Origin: Virgibacillus_P tibetensis
Lineage (GTDB): Bacteria > Bacillota > Bacilli > Bacillales > Amphibacillaceae
NCBI RefSeq assembly: GCF_036026595.1
Contig: NZ_JARZFX010000004.1
Span: 124,001 to 188,000, forward strand
Direction of reading: 5' to 3'
DNA: 64,000 nt
Part shown: one piece after another, positions 34,044 through 43,801 of the stretch
Layout of the letters: every line of letters begins with the position of its first letter
Numbering within the stretch: position 1 is the stretch's first letter
The notes under the pieces: generated by a model
What the model was told of the DNA's origin: nothing
Database searches by the model: none
What the model saw: only the letters and a program-made list of their open reading frames with translations
Translations under genes and position numbers: made by a program

Positions 34044-34991
34044 ATGAATCAACGAGGGGTTATTTCACTGGGTGAGGCATTAATAGATTTTATTCCAACG
34101 GATAAAACAAATACAATATACCATAAAAGTCCTGGTGGGGCACCTGCCAATGTTTCTGTAGGGATTGCAAAACTAGGAGGTAAGTCTACATTTCTGGGGA
34201 AGGTAGGGGATGATATATTAGGCAGATTTTTAGAAGAAACGCTTAAAGCCTACGATGTAGAGGTCAGCTGCATGCAATTTATGAAAACTGAGAGAACAGG
34301 GATAGTCTTTGTAACTAATGCAGATGACGGTGAAAGAAGCTTTGACTTTTATATCAACCCAAGAGCTGATCAATTTCTGGAAATACAGGAGATAAATGAA
34401 GCATTGTTTGTGGAGCATAAGATTCTTCACTTTGGCTCCATTTCATTAATTAGTAATCCTGCAAAAGAAACGACACACTATGCCGTTGAGCTGGCTAAAA
34501 AGAACAGTATGATCGTTTCCTATGATCCTAATCTACGTCTAGCACTATGGGACTCAGAAAAACATGCGAAGGATACGATTATTTCTATGATGGAGAAGAC
34601 AGACGTGCTGAAAATTTCAGAGGAGGAGCTGGAGTTTATTACGGGAGAGACAGATGTGGAAAAGGGTGTTAAGAAGCTGGATCTTTACTTGATATCACTT
34701 ATTATTGTTACCCTTGGAGCAAAAGGCTGCTATGTTTACACAAAGGAAGGTAGTAAGCATGTAGCCGCAATGAAAGTTAACGCAGTCGACACAACTGGTG
34801 CTGGAGATGCTTTTGTTTCAGGAATATTGTACTCACTGAGCAATTATAAAGGCAATTTAAATAGCCTATCGTTGGAAGATGCTGCAAAAATGGCTGAGTT
34901 CGCAGCGGTTTCAGGTGCTTTGGCAGCCTCTAAAAAAGGTGCAATGACGGCCCTTCCTGCATTAGCAGAGGTAAAGAACTGTCTAAAATAG
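34044..34991 (+). CDS. scrK: fructokinase, PfkB/ribokinase family
   Basis: This 315-residue sugar kinase has the N-terminal GGAPANVSVGIAKLGG signature (PfkB signature 1) and the C-terminal DTTGAGDAFVSG signature with the catalytic Asp (about residues 251-262). In this context it phosphorylates the fructose freed by ScrB to fructose-6-phosphate. It is transcribed away from scrR, sharing a 176-bp intergenic region. AAGGAGG precedes the ATG. The PfkB type is common in sucrose regulons of bacilli and lactic acid bacteria. Confidence 0.9.
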   Translation: MNQRGVISLGEALIDFIPTDKTNTIYHKSPGGAPANVSVGIAKLGGKSTFLGKVGDDILGRFLEETLKAYDVEVSCMQFMKTERTGIVFVTNADDGERSFDFYINPRADQFLEIQEINEALFVEHKILHFGSISLISNPAKETTHYAVELAKKNSMIVSYDPNLRLALWDSEKHAKDTIISMMEKTDVLKISEEELEFITGETDVEKGVKKLDLYLISLIIVTLGAKGCYVYTKEGSKHVAAMKVNAVDTTGAGDAFVSGILYSLSNYKGNLNSLSLEDAAKMAEFAAVSGALAASKKGAMTALPALAEVKNCLK

Positions 34992-35040
34992 GGTGCCTCT
35001 AAGTAAATAAACGAAAATCACCTCAGAAGGAGCAAGGCAT

Positions 35041-38000
35041 TTGAATATAAAATTAAGTCATAAAATCATACTGGAAAAGTGCGGTACGGTCTCCTTCAAA
35101 AGAGGAGAGGTCTTTTATCGTAAAAATAAGGTGATCCTGGAAAACTATAGTTCTGACCTTTGTGAAGCAAGAGTTATCGGAAATGCTGACTTTCATGTCA
35201 CGGTTAAAAGGGATGAAAATGGGGACTTTCACAGTAAATGCAGCTGTCCCACGCTAGCTTCCTATAAAAAAGACTGTCAGCATATTGCTGCAGTGCTGCT
35301 GGCTATTCATGATCAACAGTCAGATGCTTTAAGCGAGAAGGAATTAACAGAGGGTCTGATGACTCTTTTTAATGATAAACCTGTGCGTTCAAGCAGACAT
35401 CAACTTCATTTTGAAAAGAGAAAAGTACTGGATGTAGTGTTTATTTGTAAACCAGTTACCATAATGGACGGAAGCCACATGTTCGCAATGGAAGTTAAGG
35501 TCGGCTCGATTGTGGTACAGGATATCCGAAGCTTTCTTGAAAAAACTAAAGGTGGCCTGCCCAGCTTGCTTTCCCTTTCATTTACATATGATCCAAGCCT
35601 TCATTGCTTTCAAAAAGAAACAGATGCTGTGATCCAACGGCTTATTCACGTAATTAATGATGAGAAAATTTACATGGACACCTTATTGGATGAAACAGAA
35701 CATGTAAGCAATAAACATCTCTTACTGATCCCACCATCTGCATGGGAGAACCTGCTCCCGTTACTTCAAGAAGCACCACAAGTAAAAATAGTATATAACG
35801 GGAAAACAGTTAACGGTCTGCAAATTTCAAACGAGTTGCTTCCATTAAAATTTAACCTTATGGAATCGGAGGGAACAGGCTATCAACTGACAGTCAAGGG
35901 AATGAACGAAATGGTCGTGCTGACTTCCTATCGAACTGCTCTTTCAGATGGTAAAGTGATTCAACTGAGTAACGAAGACAGTAAACGCCTTACGGACTTA
36001 AAGAAGATGCTTTATACCTCAGGGACAAATCGAATCCCGATTCCTCAAGAGAACATGCCATTTTTTATGGGAAAAGTAGTGCCTGGTTTACGAAAAATGG
36101 GGGATGTTCAACTTTCTGAAACTGTTTCAGATCATTTTGAAAAGACGCCATTGGTGGCTAAATTATATTTGGACCGGGTGAAAAATCGTCTGCTTGCCGG
36201 ACTGGAATTCCACTACGATACTATAAGTATTAATCCATTTGAGGATCCAGAACTACAGGTGGGCTCTATGGTAGTAAGAGATGTGGAGAAAGAGGATGAA
36301 ATACTGCAGCTAATGGAGGAAAGCTCGTTCGGGCAAACGGAAGGTGGATACTTCTTGCACAACGAGGAATTGGAATATACGTTTTTATACCACACCATTC
36401 CAAAGCTTCAGAAATTGGTTCAAATTTACGCGACTACGGCAGTGAGGAATCGAATTACTAAAGGAAACGCTCCTCCAAAGATTAGAGTGAAAATGAAAAA
36501 AGAACGGACAAATTGGCTTGAATTTAAGTTTGAAATGGATGGCATTCCGGAAAAACAGATCCAGGAAATTCTTTCTGCTTTAGAAGAGAAGAGGAAGTAC
36601 TATCGATTACCAAGCGGATCGCTAATGTCATTGGAAGCTAGGGAGTTTGAAGAAATCCAACGTTTTTTAAGCGCTGTACCTGCTCAAGATGAAGACCTCG
36701 AGAGTGGTTTGAACGTACCGATAGTTCGAGGGCTTCAGCTTCTTGATTCTGTCGATGACCGCACTACATTCACGATAGAGGATTCATTTCGTCAGTTTTT
36801 AGATAATAGCAATGATCCTGAGCAATTGGGCTTTGACGTGCCAGAGAGTCTGGAATCGATATTAAGAGATTACCAGAAAAAAGGCTATAAATGGATGAAG
36901 ACACTTGCCCATTATGGATTCGGAGGAATACTCGCTGATGATATGGGGCTCGGAAAAACGCTGCAGACCATTGCATTCATCTTGTCGGTGCTTCCAGAAA
37001 TTCGTACACAGAAACAACCGGCACTTATTGTATGCCCATCGTCGTTATCCTATAACTGGCTTAGTGAGATCAATCGGTTTTCTCCCAATATAAACGCGGT
37101 GGTCATCGACGGAACTAAGGTAGAGCGCAGCAAGTTACAGAAGGGTATGACAACTGCAGATGTTGTTATTACCTCCTATCCTCTGCTGCGAACAGATGTT
37201 AAGTGGTATGAAAAGCAAATCTTTCATACGGCGATTTTTGATGAAGCACAGGCGTTCAAAAATCCAGTGACACAAACAGCAAGGGCAGTAAAGAAAATAG
37301 AGGCAGGCTGTCGCTTTGCACTCACTGGTACACCAGTGGAGAATTCATTGGAGGAGCTATGGTCTATCTTTCATGTTGTTTTTCCAGATTTATTCCAGGG
37401 TTTAAAGGAATACAGTAACCTTACTCAGGATAAGATTGCCCGGAGAATCCGTCCATTTCTGCTGCGCCGATTGAAGGAAGAGGTACTGTCAGAGCTTCCT
37501 GAGAAAATAGAGTCCATTGAATTAGTGGAGCTCCTTCCAGAGCAGAAGAAGCTGTATGCTGCTTACTTGGCAAAACTGCGATATGACGCTTTTAAACACT
37601 TGGACAAAAATACACTTCGAAAGAACCGAATTAAGATTCTTGCTGGTTTAACTCGGTTGCGACAAATATGCTGTCACCCAGCTTTATTTGTAGACGGCTA
37701 CGAAGGAAATTCAGCGAAATTTGAACAACTGTTGCATATTATAGAGGAATCAAGGCTTTCTGGAAGAAGGGTATTGATCTTCTCCCAATTCACAAAAATG
37801 CTTCAGCTGATTGGTAATCATTTAGCAGCTCAAGGACATACCTTTTTCTACCTTGATGGACAAACACCAGCTGAAGATCGTGTAAAAACATGTGCGCGAT
37901 TCAATGAAGGGGAACGTGATTTATTCCTCATTTCTTTGAAAGCAGGGGGCACAGGCCTTAATTTAACTGGAGCCGATACAGTAATTTTATATGACATTTG

Positions 38001-38223
38001 GTGGAATCCTGCTGTGGAGGACCAAGCAGCTGATCGTGCCCACCGAATGGGGCAGAAGAAGGTTGTACAGGTTATAAAGCTCGTATCCCGCGGTACAATT
38101 GAAGAGAAAATGAACCAATTACAGGAAAAGAAAAGACACCTGGTTGAAGAAATTATTGACCCAGGCAGGAAAGAGAATTCTACGCTCACCGATGAGGACA
38201 TTCAGGAGCTATTAAAGCTATAA
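35041..38223 (+). CDS. SWIM zinc-finger SNF2-family helicase/translocase (YwqA-like)
   Basis: This is a 1060-residue protein. A SWIM zinc site (Cys67, Cys69, Cys79, His81 in CSC...DCQH) lies near the N-terminus. A bacterial SNF2-associated region (about 130-560) and a two-lobe SNF2 ATPase (about 600-1050) follow. Walker A is DDMGLGKT (Lys639), the Walker B box is DEAQ (734-737) and motif VI is DRAHRMGQ. Related proteins are DNA translocases of the RapA/HepA-SNF2 type; the role is probably in transcription or repair but not established. The start is TTG 35041 after AAGGAGC. It lies 49 bp after scrK but is functionally unrelated. Confidence 0.92.
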   Translation: MNIKLSHKIILEKCGTVSFKRGEVFYRKNKVILENYSSDLCEARVIGNADFHVTVKRDENGDFHSKCSCPTLASYKKDCQHIAAVLLAIHDQQSDALSEKELTEGLMTLFNDKPVRSSRHQLHFEKRKVLDVVFICKPVTIMDGSHMFAMEVKVGSIVVQDIRSFLEKTKGGLPSLLSLSFTYDPSLHCFQKETDAVIQRLIHVINDEKIYMDTLLDETEHVSNKHLLLIPPSAWENLLPLLQEAPQVKIVYNGKTVNGLQISNELLPLKFNLMESEGTGYQLTVKGMNEMVVLTSYRTALSDGKVIQLSNEDSKRLTDLKKMLYTSGTNRIPIPQENMPFFMGKVVPGLRKMGDVQLSETVSDHFEKTPLVAKLYLDRVKNRLLAGLEFHYDTISINPFEDPELQVGSMVVRDVEKEDEILQLMEESSFGQTEGGYFLHNEELEYTFLYHTIPKLQKLVQIYATTAVRNRITKGNAPPKIRVKMKKERTNWLEFKFEMDGIPEKQIQEILSALEEKRKYYRLPSGSLMSLEAREFEEIQRFLSAVPAQDEDLESGLNVPIVRGLQLLDSVDDRTTFTIEDSFRQFLDNSNDPEQLGFDVPESLESILRDYQKKGYKWMKTLAHYGFGGILADDMGLGKTLQTIAFILSVLPEIRTQKQPALIVCPSSLSYNWLSEINRFSPNINAVVIDGTKVERSKLQKGMTTADVVITSYPLLRTDVKWYEKQIFHTAIFDEAQAFKNPVTQTARAVKKIEAGCRFALTGTPVENSLEELWSIFHVVFPDLFQGLKEYSNLTQDKIARRIRPFLLRRLKEEVLSELPEKIESIELVELLPEQKKLYAAYLAKLRYDAFKHLDKNTLRKNRIKILAGLTRLRQICCHPALFVDGYEGNSAKFEQLLHIIEESRLSGRRVLIFSQFTKMLQLIGNHLAAQGHTFFYLDGQTPAEDRVKTCARFNEGERDLFLISLKAGGTGLNLTGADTVILYDIWWNPAVEDQAADRAHRMGQKKVVQVIKLVSRGTIEEKMNQLQEKKRHLVEEIIDPGRKENSTLTDEDIQELLKL

Positions 38224-38423
38224 AAGAGATAAGATTGCCGGCTTCCAATGATATGTTTTAAAAAAACAGAAAAGTCTTGCCGGAAAGTTTGTCGTTATAT
38301 ACTGAATACCATTTTCTTTTAGTAGAGCATGCCAAGGTTCATTGCAAGGCAACTCCGATATGTGAGGGTTGTCCGCTGTTGAACATTGTAATCAACTGCT
38401 TGGATAATATGTTATTTACAAAA

Positions 38424-38460
38424 AAAGCAGTTCGAACTATAGCTTAGTCCGGACTGCTTT
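38424..38460 (-). terminator. terminator of the DUF1538-PII operon
   Basis: The arms AAAGCAGTTCGAACTA and TAGTCCGGACTGCTTT pair with two mismatches around TAGCT. Read on the minus strand, a run of U follows. It lies 6 bp beyond the PII gene stop. Confidence 0.8.
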
Positions 38461-38466
38461 TAAAGT

Positions 38467-39198
38467 TTATAAATTAAACTCATCACTTAATCTATTGTTT
38501 AATACATGGTTGATTCCAACGGTCTGGTCAACATCAATAACAAATGCAATGCCTTTACCAGCCTTTTTCAAGTTAGCACCTTCTTCAATGCTTCTTAATA
38601 CATCCTTGGTTTTATCCTTGCTGATTAATGTTAAGACAACCTCTTTTTCTGGCTCAATGAGAATATTGAACAGCTTGGCTTTTTCATGAACACCGGTTCC
38701 GCGTCCAGTTAAAATTGTGCCACCTTCCGCACCTGCATCTCTGGAGGAGTCGATCACCTTTTCGGAATCTCCCTTATTTACAATCGTAATAATTAAGTCA
38801 TACATTGTTTTTTCTTCCATTTCGAGATCCACATCCTCTTCACCGGTTTCGTCACTATCTTCATCATCCAAACCTAATAATTGAGTAATTCCGGTAACCT
38901 TTTTCGCATTTATTACAAAACCAATCCCTTGTCTGGGCTGGTTTAAATTTACTGAATCAATAATAGCACTCATAACGACAGGGTATAACTCATCCGTTAC
39001 AAGTGTTAATATAATTTCCCTTTCACGTTCAATGGGGATGCCAAGAAACCTTTTCTTTTCATTCAGCCTAAACCCTTTTCCGTAGAAGGTAGTACCACCC
39101 CGTGCGCCTGCTTCCTTGGAGGCTCGTACGACCTTTTTAGCCTTTTCCTTTTTAACGATCGTGACTATTAACTTTTGTTTTGGTTTTTTCGTTGTCAT
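38467..39198 (-). CDS. tandem PII-like regulatory protein
   Basis: This 243-residue cytoplasmic protein has two PII-like (ferredoxin-fold) domains, at about residues 8-112 and 130-237, joined by a very acidic linker. The halves align with each other: LIVTIVKK...LIITIVNK, GARGGTTFYGKG...GAEGGTILTGRG, EIILTLV...EVVLTLI and GIGFVINAKKVTGI...GIAFVIDVDQTVGI. Canonical GlnB T-loop residues, including the uridylylated Tyr, are not evident, so classical nitrogen signalling is unlikely. Its start lies inside the end of the second DUF1538 gene (47-bp overlap, AGGAGAGGG site). The context says it regulates that membrane pair. Confidence 0.82.
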   Translation of the reverse strand: MTTKKPKQKLIVTIVKKEKAKKVVRASKEAGARGGTTFYGKGFRLNEKKRFLGIPIEREREIILTLVTDELYPVVMSAIIDSVNLNQPRQGIGFVINAKKVTGITQLLGLDDEDSDETGEEDVDLEMEEKTMYDLIITIVNKGDSEKVIDSSRDAGAEGGTILTGRGTGVHEKAKLFNILIEPEKEVVLTLISKDKTKDVLRSIEEGANLKKAGKGIAFVIDVDQTVGINHVLNNRLSDEFNL

Positions 39199-39922
39199 CC
39201 TGCACCCTCTCCTTTCTACTGTATAAAATACCCAGCGTGAGTACAGATAATATAGGAGCTAATGCTACGAGTGCAACCATACCGAACCCATCAAGCAACG
39301 GGTCACTTCCTTCAGTTACAGAAGCAATCCCAACAAAAAGTGCTAACAAAAACGTAGCAGTCATTGGCCCTGTGGCTACACCACCTGAATCAAAAGCAAT
39401 AGCAGTAAATGTCTTTGATGAATATTTTACCATGATTAAAGCCAGTATATAACCTGGTAAGATAAAATACCATAAGGAAAAGCCAAATATAATTCGGATC
39501 ATGGATAACGCAATGGATAAGCCTACCCCAATTGAAAGTGTGTACAGTAATAGTTTTTGTGGAATATACCCTGCAGATGCTTTTTCAACCTGTTGAATTA
39601 ATACACTTACTGCTGGTTCCGCATATACAGCGAAAAAACCAAGTATAAAACCAATTGGGAGAAGAAGCCATATGTAATCAATGGAACCTAGCTTTTCGCC
39701 CATTAATTCGCCAAAGGGCATAAATCCAATATGTACACCTTGTAAAAAAAATGAAAGACCAAGAAAAGCCAAGATAAACCCAATACAGATATCAATCATT
39801 TTTCTAATCGGTAATTTTAAAAAGATGAATTGAAAGAAAACAAACAAAATTACCAGTGGCAAAAGGGCATTGGCAACTTCAAGTAATACGCCGCCAAATC
39901 CATGGAATATCTGTAAATTCAT
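39152..39922 (-). CDS. DUF1538 membrane protein, second subunit
   Basis: This 256-residue protein has about seven membrane segments of the DUF1538 family. Two blocks shared with its neighbour are YIPQKLLLYTLSIGVGLSIA and FDSGGVATGPMTATFLLAL, and the C-terminus ends ALAPILSVLTLGILYS plus a charged tail. From memory, a DUF1538 pair (UmpAB) of a Halomonas was reported as a two-component Na+(Li+,K+)/H+ antiporter. This pair would be an equivalent here. It overlaps the upstream gene by 4 bp and the PII gene by 47 bp. Transport function is inferred. Confidence 0.82.
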   Translation of the reverse strand: MNLQIFHGFGGVLLEVANALLPLVILFVFFQFIFLKLPIRKMIDICIGFILAFLGLSFFLQGVHIGFMPFGELMGEKLGSIDYIWLLLPIGFILGFFAVYAEPAVSVLIQQVEKASAGYIPQKLLLYTLSIGVGLSIALSMIRIIFGFSLWYFILPGYILALIMVKYSSKTFTAIAFDSGGVATGPMTATFLLALFVGIASVTEGSDPLLDGFGMVALVALAPILSVLTLGILYSRKERVQDDNEKTKTKVNSHDR

Positions 39923-40611
39923 CCGTAGATCACCCCTAAAACAAGTACTGATAGTATAGGACCAATTGAAGCTAGAGCTACAATACCAAACCCGTCACCT
40001 GAAGCAGACTTTCCTCCCATAACAGAAGTTACTCCGACTCCAAGAGCAAGTATAAAGGGAACTGTTAAGGGACCTGTCGTAACGCCACCTGAATCAAAGG
40101 ATATTGGTACATAAGTTGAAGGTGTAAATGCAGCCAGCAAAAAAATTAATCCATAGCCACCAGCCAGCAGGTAGACTAATTTAATATTAAAAACAATGCG
40201 CAGCATGGCTAACCCAACAAAGACCCCTACGCCTAAGGCTACAGCAAGAATCAAAATGTTCTGCGGTATAGCACCACCCGAAACTTGATCAACTTGGGAA
40301 GAGAGTACTCGCACATCGGGTTCTGCCACGGTAACAACTGTCCCAACCAGAAATCCAAAAAACACAATGAGCCATAATTTCTTAGTTTTTGACAGGGCGG
40401 AACCAATCATTTCTCCAACAGGGAGCAGACCCACGTTTACTCCGAGTAAAAAAAGTACAAGGCCGATCCCGACAAACCCCACGCCTATCAGGAATTGCAG
40501 AAATGTTTCCAGTGGGAGCCAAATTAACGTAAATTGCAATATAGTTATAACGATTGTAATTGGGAGAATCGAGAATACTACCTCCCAAATGGTATCTTTT
40601 ATACTATGCAT
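39919..40611 (-). CDS. DUF1538 membrane protein, first subunit
   Basis: This 230-residue membrane protein is paralogous to the next gene. It has about six to seven segments, with PQNILILAVALGVGVFVGLA and the signature FDSGGVTTGPLTVPFILAL in the second half. GDGFGIVALASIGPILSVL follows. The conserved Asp-Ser-Gly-Gly block inside the membrane could be part of an ion path; this is inferred. ATG 40611 is preferred over TTG 40614 since GAGGGGG lies 6 nt before the ATG. It is the first gene of the three-gene operon. Confidence 0.82.
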   Translation of the reverse strand: MHSIKDTIWEVVFSILPITIVITILQFTLIWLPLETFLQFLIGVGFVGIGLVLFLLGVNVGLLPVGEMIGSALSKTKKLWLIVFFGFLVGTVVTVAEPDVRVLSSQVDQVSGGAIPQNILILAVALGVGVFVGLAMLRIVFNIKLVYLLAGGYGLIFLLAAFTPSTYVPISFDSGGVTTGPLTVPFILALGVGVTSVMGGKSASGDGFGIVALASIGPILSVLVLGVIYG

Positions 40612-41084
40612 CAAAAACCCCCTCGTACCATTAAGTAAGAAGTGCTAAATAAAGCGATCATTTTTTTAATACCTCAAAAAGTAAAGATGAGGTTTGATCT
40701 AAGTAGTCTGCACATTTAATTATAACATTATTATTGATAATTCTGAAATAAGGAAAGATTATTTACGTGTTTAGTGTACAAGAGAGAAAAAAGTTTGTAA
40801 CGATACATGCGTAGTTAATTTAGAAGCAATTAAAGAGAAAAAGTTATGTAATGCAGCATTGTATTTTGGCAGTCAATTAATCAATGTTCCAGGAAAAATA
40901 CCTTGCTATTCAAAGAGATATTTTGAGAGGACACAGCTGTTGTAAAACGAATAAAAAGCCAGATTTCAATTATTAATAGGGTTTATTTGATTTTTTTTAT
41001 TAAATTTGCAGTTTTCACTTGAATACTTATACAATATAATGCATAATAATTCAATAACGATATAAATATAAGGAGAGATATATT
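40612..41084. other. 473-bp intergenic region between the DUF1538 operon and argG
   Basis: The divergent promoters of the two operons must lie here. The argG-proximal 65 bp hold two ArgR boxes and a TATAAT. The remainder is AT-rich. A 54-codon open stretch around 40780-40943 lacks any start or ribosome site and was not called. Confidence 0.6.
41020..41053 (+). promoter_or_regulatory. two ARG boxes over the argGHF promoter
   Basis: TGCATAATAATTCA (41040-41053) fits the ArgR/AhrC consensus TGNATWWWWATNCA exactly. TGAATACTTATACA (41020-41033) fits with one mismatch. They are 20 bp apart, so they lie on one face of the helix, and they overlap a TATAAT at 41035-41040. Repression by arginine is expected. 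Confidence 0.82.
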
Positions 41085-42344
41085 ATGGTAAAAGAAAAAA
41101 TTGTTTTAGCTTATTCTGGTGGTTTGGATACTTCGGTCGCTGTTAAGTGGTTGCAGGATAAATACGATTATGATGTGATTGCAGTAGCACTTGATGTAGG
41201 GGAAGGAAAAGACCTTGAGTTTGTAAAAAATAAAGCACTGGATGTCGGTGCAATAAAATCCTATGTAATTGATGCAAAAGCTTTGTATTCCAATGAATAT
41301 GTATTGCCCGCATTACAATCCAACTTATTATACGAAGGGAAATACCCACTGATTTCTGCTTTGTCACGTCCTTTAATTGCAAAGGTACTAGTTGATATTG
41401 CTGAAAAGGAAGGTGCAACGGCTGTTTCACATGGTTGTACAGGAAAAGGGAACGATCAGGTAAGATTTGATGTTGCATTTACAGCATTAAATCCAGACTT
41501 GAAAATTGTTGCACCAGTAAGAGAGTGGGCAATGTCCCGTGATGAGGAGATTGCTTACGCAGAGGAGCATGGCATTCCTGTTCCAGTGGATGTTAATAAT
41601 CCGTTCAGTATTGACCAGAATTTGTGGGGACGCAGTAACGAGTGTGGCGTGTTGGAGGATCCTTGGGAAGAAGCTCCGAAAGAAGCATATGAGTTAACGA
41701 CAGACCCGGTTAATGCTCCTGATAAGCCGCAAGTAATTCAAATTGCTTTTGAAAAAGGCAAACCAGTTGCATTGGATGGGGAATCCCTTCCTTTAGAAGA
41801 ACTTATTTTAAAACTAAATACGATCGCAGGAGAGCATGGAGTAGGGCGTATCGATCATGTTGAAAATCGTTTAGTTGGTATTAAATCACGTGAAATATAT
41901 GAAGCCCCAGCAGCTGTAACCTTGATTGCAGCGCATCAGGAACTGGAGGCATTGACATTACCTCGTGAAGTTGCACAATTTAAGCCGATTGTGGAGCAGA
42001 AGTTTGCACAAACCGTCTATGATGGACTTTGGTATTCTCCGTTAACAGATGCATTAAAAGCATTTATCGAACAAACACAAGAGAATGTAACCGGGATTGT
42101 AAAAGTGAAGCTCTACAAAGGAAGCGCACAAGTTATTGGTCGCCAGTCGGAAAAATCACTATATGACCTTGACTTGGCAACTTACAATGCAGAAGACTCC
42201 TTTGATCACGATGCTGCTTTAGGATTTATAAAGCTATGGGGACTGCCAACCAAAGTTCATGCTACAGTAAATAAAACACATGCAAAAAAAGATGTGTCGA
42301 TTGACAAAGCAGAGGTGGATGTAAAGGAAGCTGTTAAAAAATGA
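41085..42344 (+). CDS. argG: argininosuccinate synthase
   Basis: This 419-residue cytoplasmic enzyme condenses citrulline with aspartate, using ATP, to argininosuccinate. The N-type PP-loop IVLAYSGGLDTSV (about residues 5-17) binds ATP, and the conserved SHGCTGKGNDQVRF block (about 114-127) contacts citrulline and aspartate. The C-terminal tail is slightly extended and Lys/Asp-rich compared with the usual length of about 400. It starts at ATG 41085 after AAGGAGAG. It is the first gene of argGHF under the ARG boxes, and its stop codon overlaps the argH start by 4 bp. Confidence 0.97.
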   Translation: MVKEKIVLAYSGGLDTSVAVKWLQDKYDYDVIAVALDVGEGKDLEFVKNKALDVGAIKSYVIDAKALYSNEYVLPALQSNLLYEGKYPLISALSRPLIAKVLVDIAEKEGATAVSHGCTGKGNDQVRFDVAFTALNPDLKIVAPVREWAMSRDEEIAYAEEHGIPVPVDVNNPFSIDQNLWGRSNECGVLEDPWEEAPKEAYELTTDPVNAPDKPQVIQIAFEKGKPVALDGESLPLEELILKLNTIAGEHGVGRIDHVENRLVGIKSREIYEAPAAVTLIAAHQELEALTLPREVAQFKPIVEQKFAQTVYDGLWYSPLTDALKAFIEQTQENVTGIVKVKLYKGSAQVIGRQSEKSLYDLDLATYNAEDSFDHDAALGFIKLWGLPTKVHATVNKTHAKKDVSIDKAEVDVKEAVKK

Positions 42345-43783
42345 AGTTATGGGGCGGACGGTTTACAAAGCCAACAAATCAACTAGTGGATGAGTATACT
42401 GCATCTATTCACTTTGATAAAAAGCTGGCGAAATATGATATTCAAGGAAGCTTGGCACATGTTGAAATGCTGAAAGTTTGTAATATCATTTCTCAAAGTG
42501 ATGCAGACTCCATTGCAGCTGGATTAAAGGCAGTGGCTGTGAAGATTGAAAATGGAGAAGCAGAACTAAGCGAAGAGCATGAAGATATCCACATGAATGT
42601 AGAGAAACTACTAATCGAGGAAGTGGGTCCTGTAGGTGGAAAACTTCATACAGGCAGAAGCAGAAATGATCAGGTGGCACTTGATATGCGCTTATATTTA
42701 CGGGATGCATTAGTAGAGATAAGCCAGTTACTAGTTGATGTACAAAAGGCATTGTATAAGCAAGCTGGTGAAAATCTGGATACCGTGTTACCTGGTTATA
42801 CACATTTACAAAGAGCTCAGCCTGTATTGTTTGCTCATCATATGATGGCCTATGTATTTATGTTCCAACGGGATGTAGAACGCATCTCGGATAGCTGGAA
42901 GCGGGTGAACAAATCCCCGCTTGGCGCAGGGGCACTAGCAGGTACAACTTTTCCAATTGATCGGAACTTAGTTGCAGAACAGCTCGGCTTTGATGGAGTA
43001 TGTGAAAATAGTCTGGACGCAGTTAGTGATCGTGACTTTGTTGTGGAATTTCTATCGAATGCATCCTTGATTTCCGTTCATCTTTCCAGACTATGTGAGG
43101 AGTTTGTGCAATGGTCGAGCGCAGAATTTAACTTTATTGAGTTGGACGATGCATTTTGTACAGGAAGCAGTATGATGCCACAGAAGAAAAACCCGGATGT
43201 AGCGGAGCTTGTCCGTGGGAAAACAGGACGTGTTTATGGACACTTAATCGGTATGCTTACAACACTTAAAGGACTGCCCCTTGCTTATAACAAAGATATG
43301 CAGGAAGACAAGGAAGGGATGTTCGATACGGTGGAAACATTACGAGGTGCTTTGGGTCTGTTTGCTCCGATGATAGAAACGATGGACGTAAAAAAAGAAA
43401 ATATGTATGAAGCTGTAAGCAAGGATTTCTCTAATGCAACAGACTTAGCAGATTATCTCGTTGGAAAAGGCATGCCATTTAGAGAATCACACGCCGTAGT
43501 CGGGCAAGTCGTCCTACATTGTATTAACAAGAACAAGTACTTGCTTGATTTAACAATTGAAGAATTCCAATCATTCTCCGATCTGATTGAAAGTGATATC
43601 TTTGATGTACTTGTTCCGGAGGCGGTTGTTAATGCCCGTGATGTTGAAGGTGGAACAGCAAGAAATCGAGTAGTCCATCAAATGGAATTAGCTGAACAGT
43701 TGTTTGATTCAAGTGCGACTTGGCTTAAAAAACATGAAACAAATCAACTAAGTGATTTTAATATCCTAACTAATCCTAAATGA
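42341..43783 (+). CDS. argH: argininosuccinate lyase
   Basis: This 480-residue tetrameric lyase splits argininosuccinate into arginine and fumarate, the last step of arginine synthesis. The superfamily signature GSSMMPQKKNPDVAEL is present, with the catalytic Ser in the flexible loop, as are HTGRSRNDQV and TVLPGYTHLQRAQP. The start ATG overlaps the argG stop (ATGA), so the two are translationally coupled. It is some 15-20 residues longer than many homologues at the C-terminus. Confidence 0.97.
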   Translation: MKLWGGRFTKPTNQLVDEYTASIHFDKKLAKYDIQGSLAHVEMLKVCNIISQSDADSIAAGLKAVAVKIENGEAELSEEHEDIHMNVEKLLIEEVGPVGGKLHTGRSRNDQVALDMRLYLRDALVEISQLLVDVQKALYKQAGENLDTVLPGYTHLQRAQPVLFAHHMMAYVFMFQRDVERISDSWKRVNKSPLGAGALAGTTFPIDRNLVAEQLGFDGVCENSLDAVSDRDFVVEFLSNASLISVHLSRLCEEFVQWSSAEFNFIELDDAFCTGSSMMPQKKNPDVAELVRGKTGRVYGHLIGMLTTLKGLPLAYNKDMQEDKEGMFDTVETLRGALGLFAPMIETMDVKKENMYEAVSKDFSNATDLADYLVGKGMPFRESHAVVGQVVLHCINKNKYLLDLTIEEFQSFSDLIESDIFDVLVPEAVVNARDVEGGTARNRVVHQMELAEQLFDSSATWLKKHETNQLSDFNILTNPK

Positions 43784-43801
43784 GGGAGGCGTGTGTAGAA
43801 A

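Noticed and set aside
40780..40943. 54-codon open stretch upstream of argG
   Set aside because: No start codon with a ribosome site and no similarity I can recognise; probably chance in AT-rich DNA.
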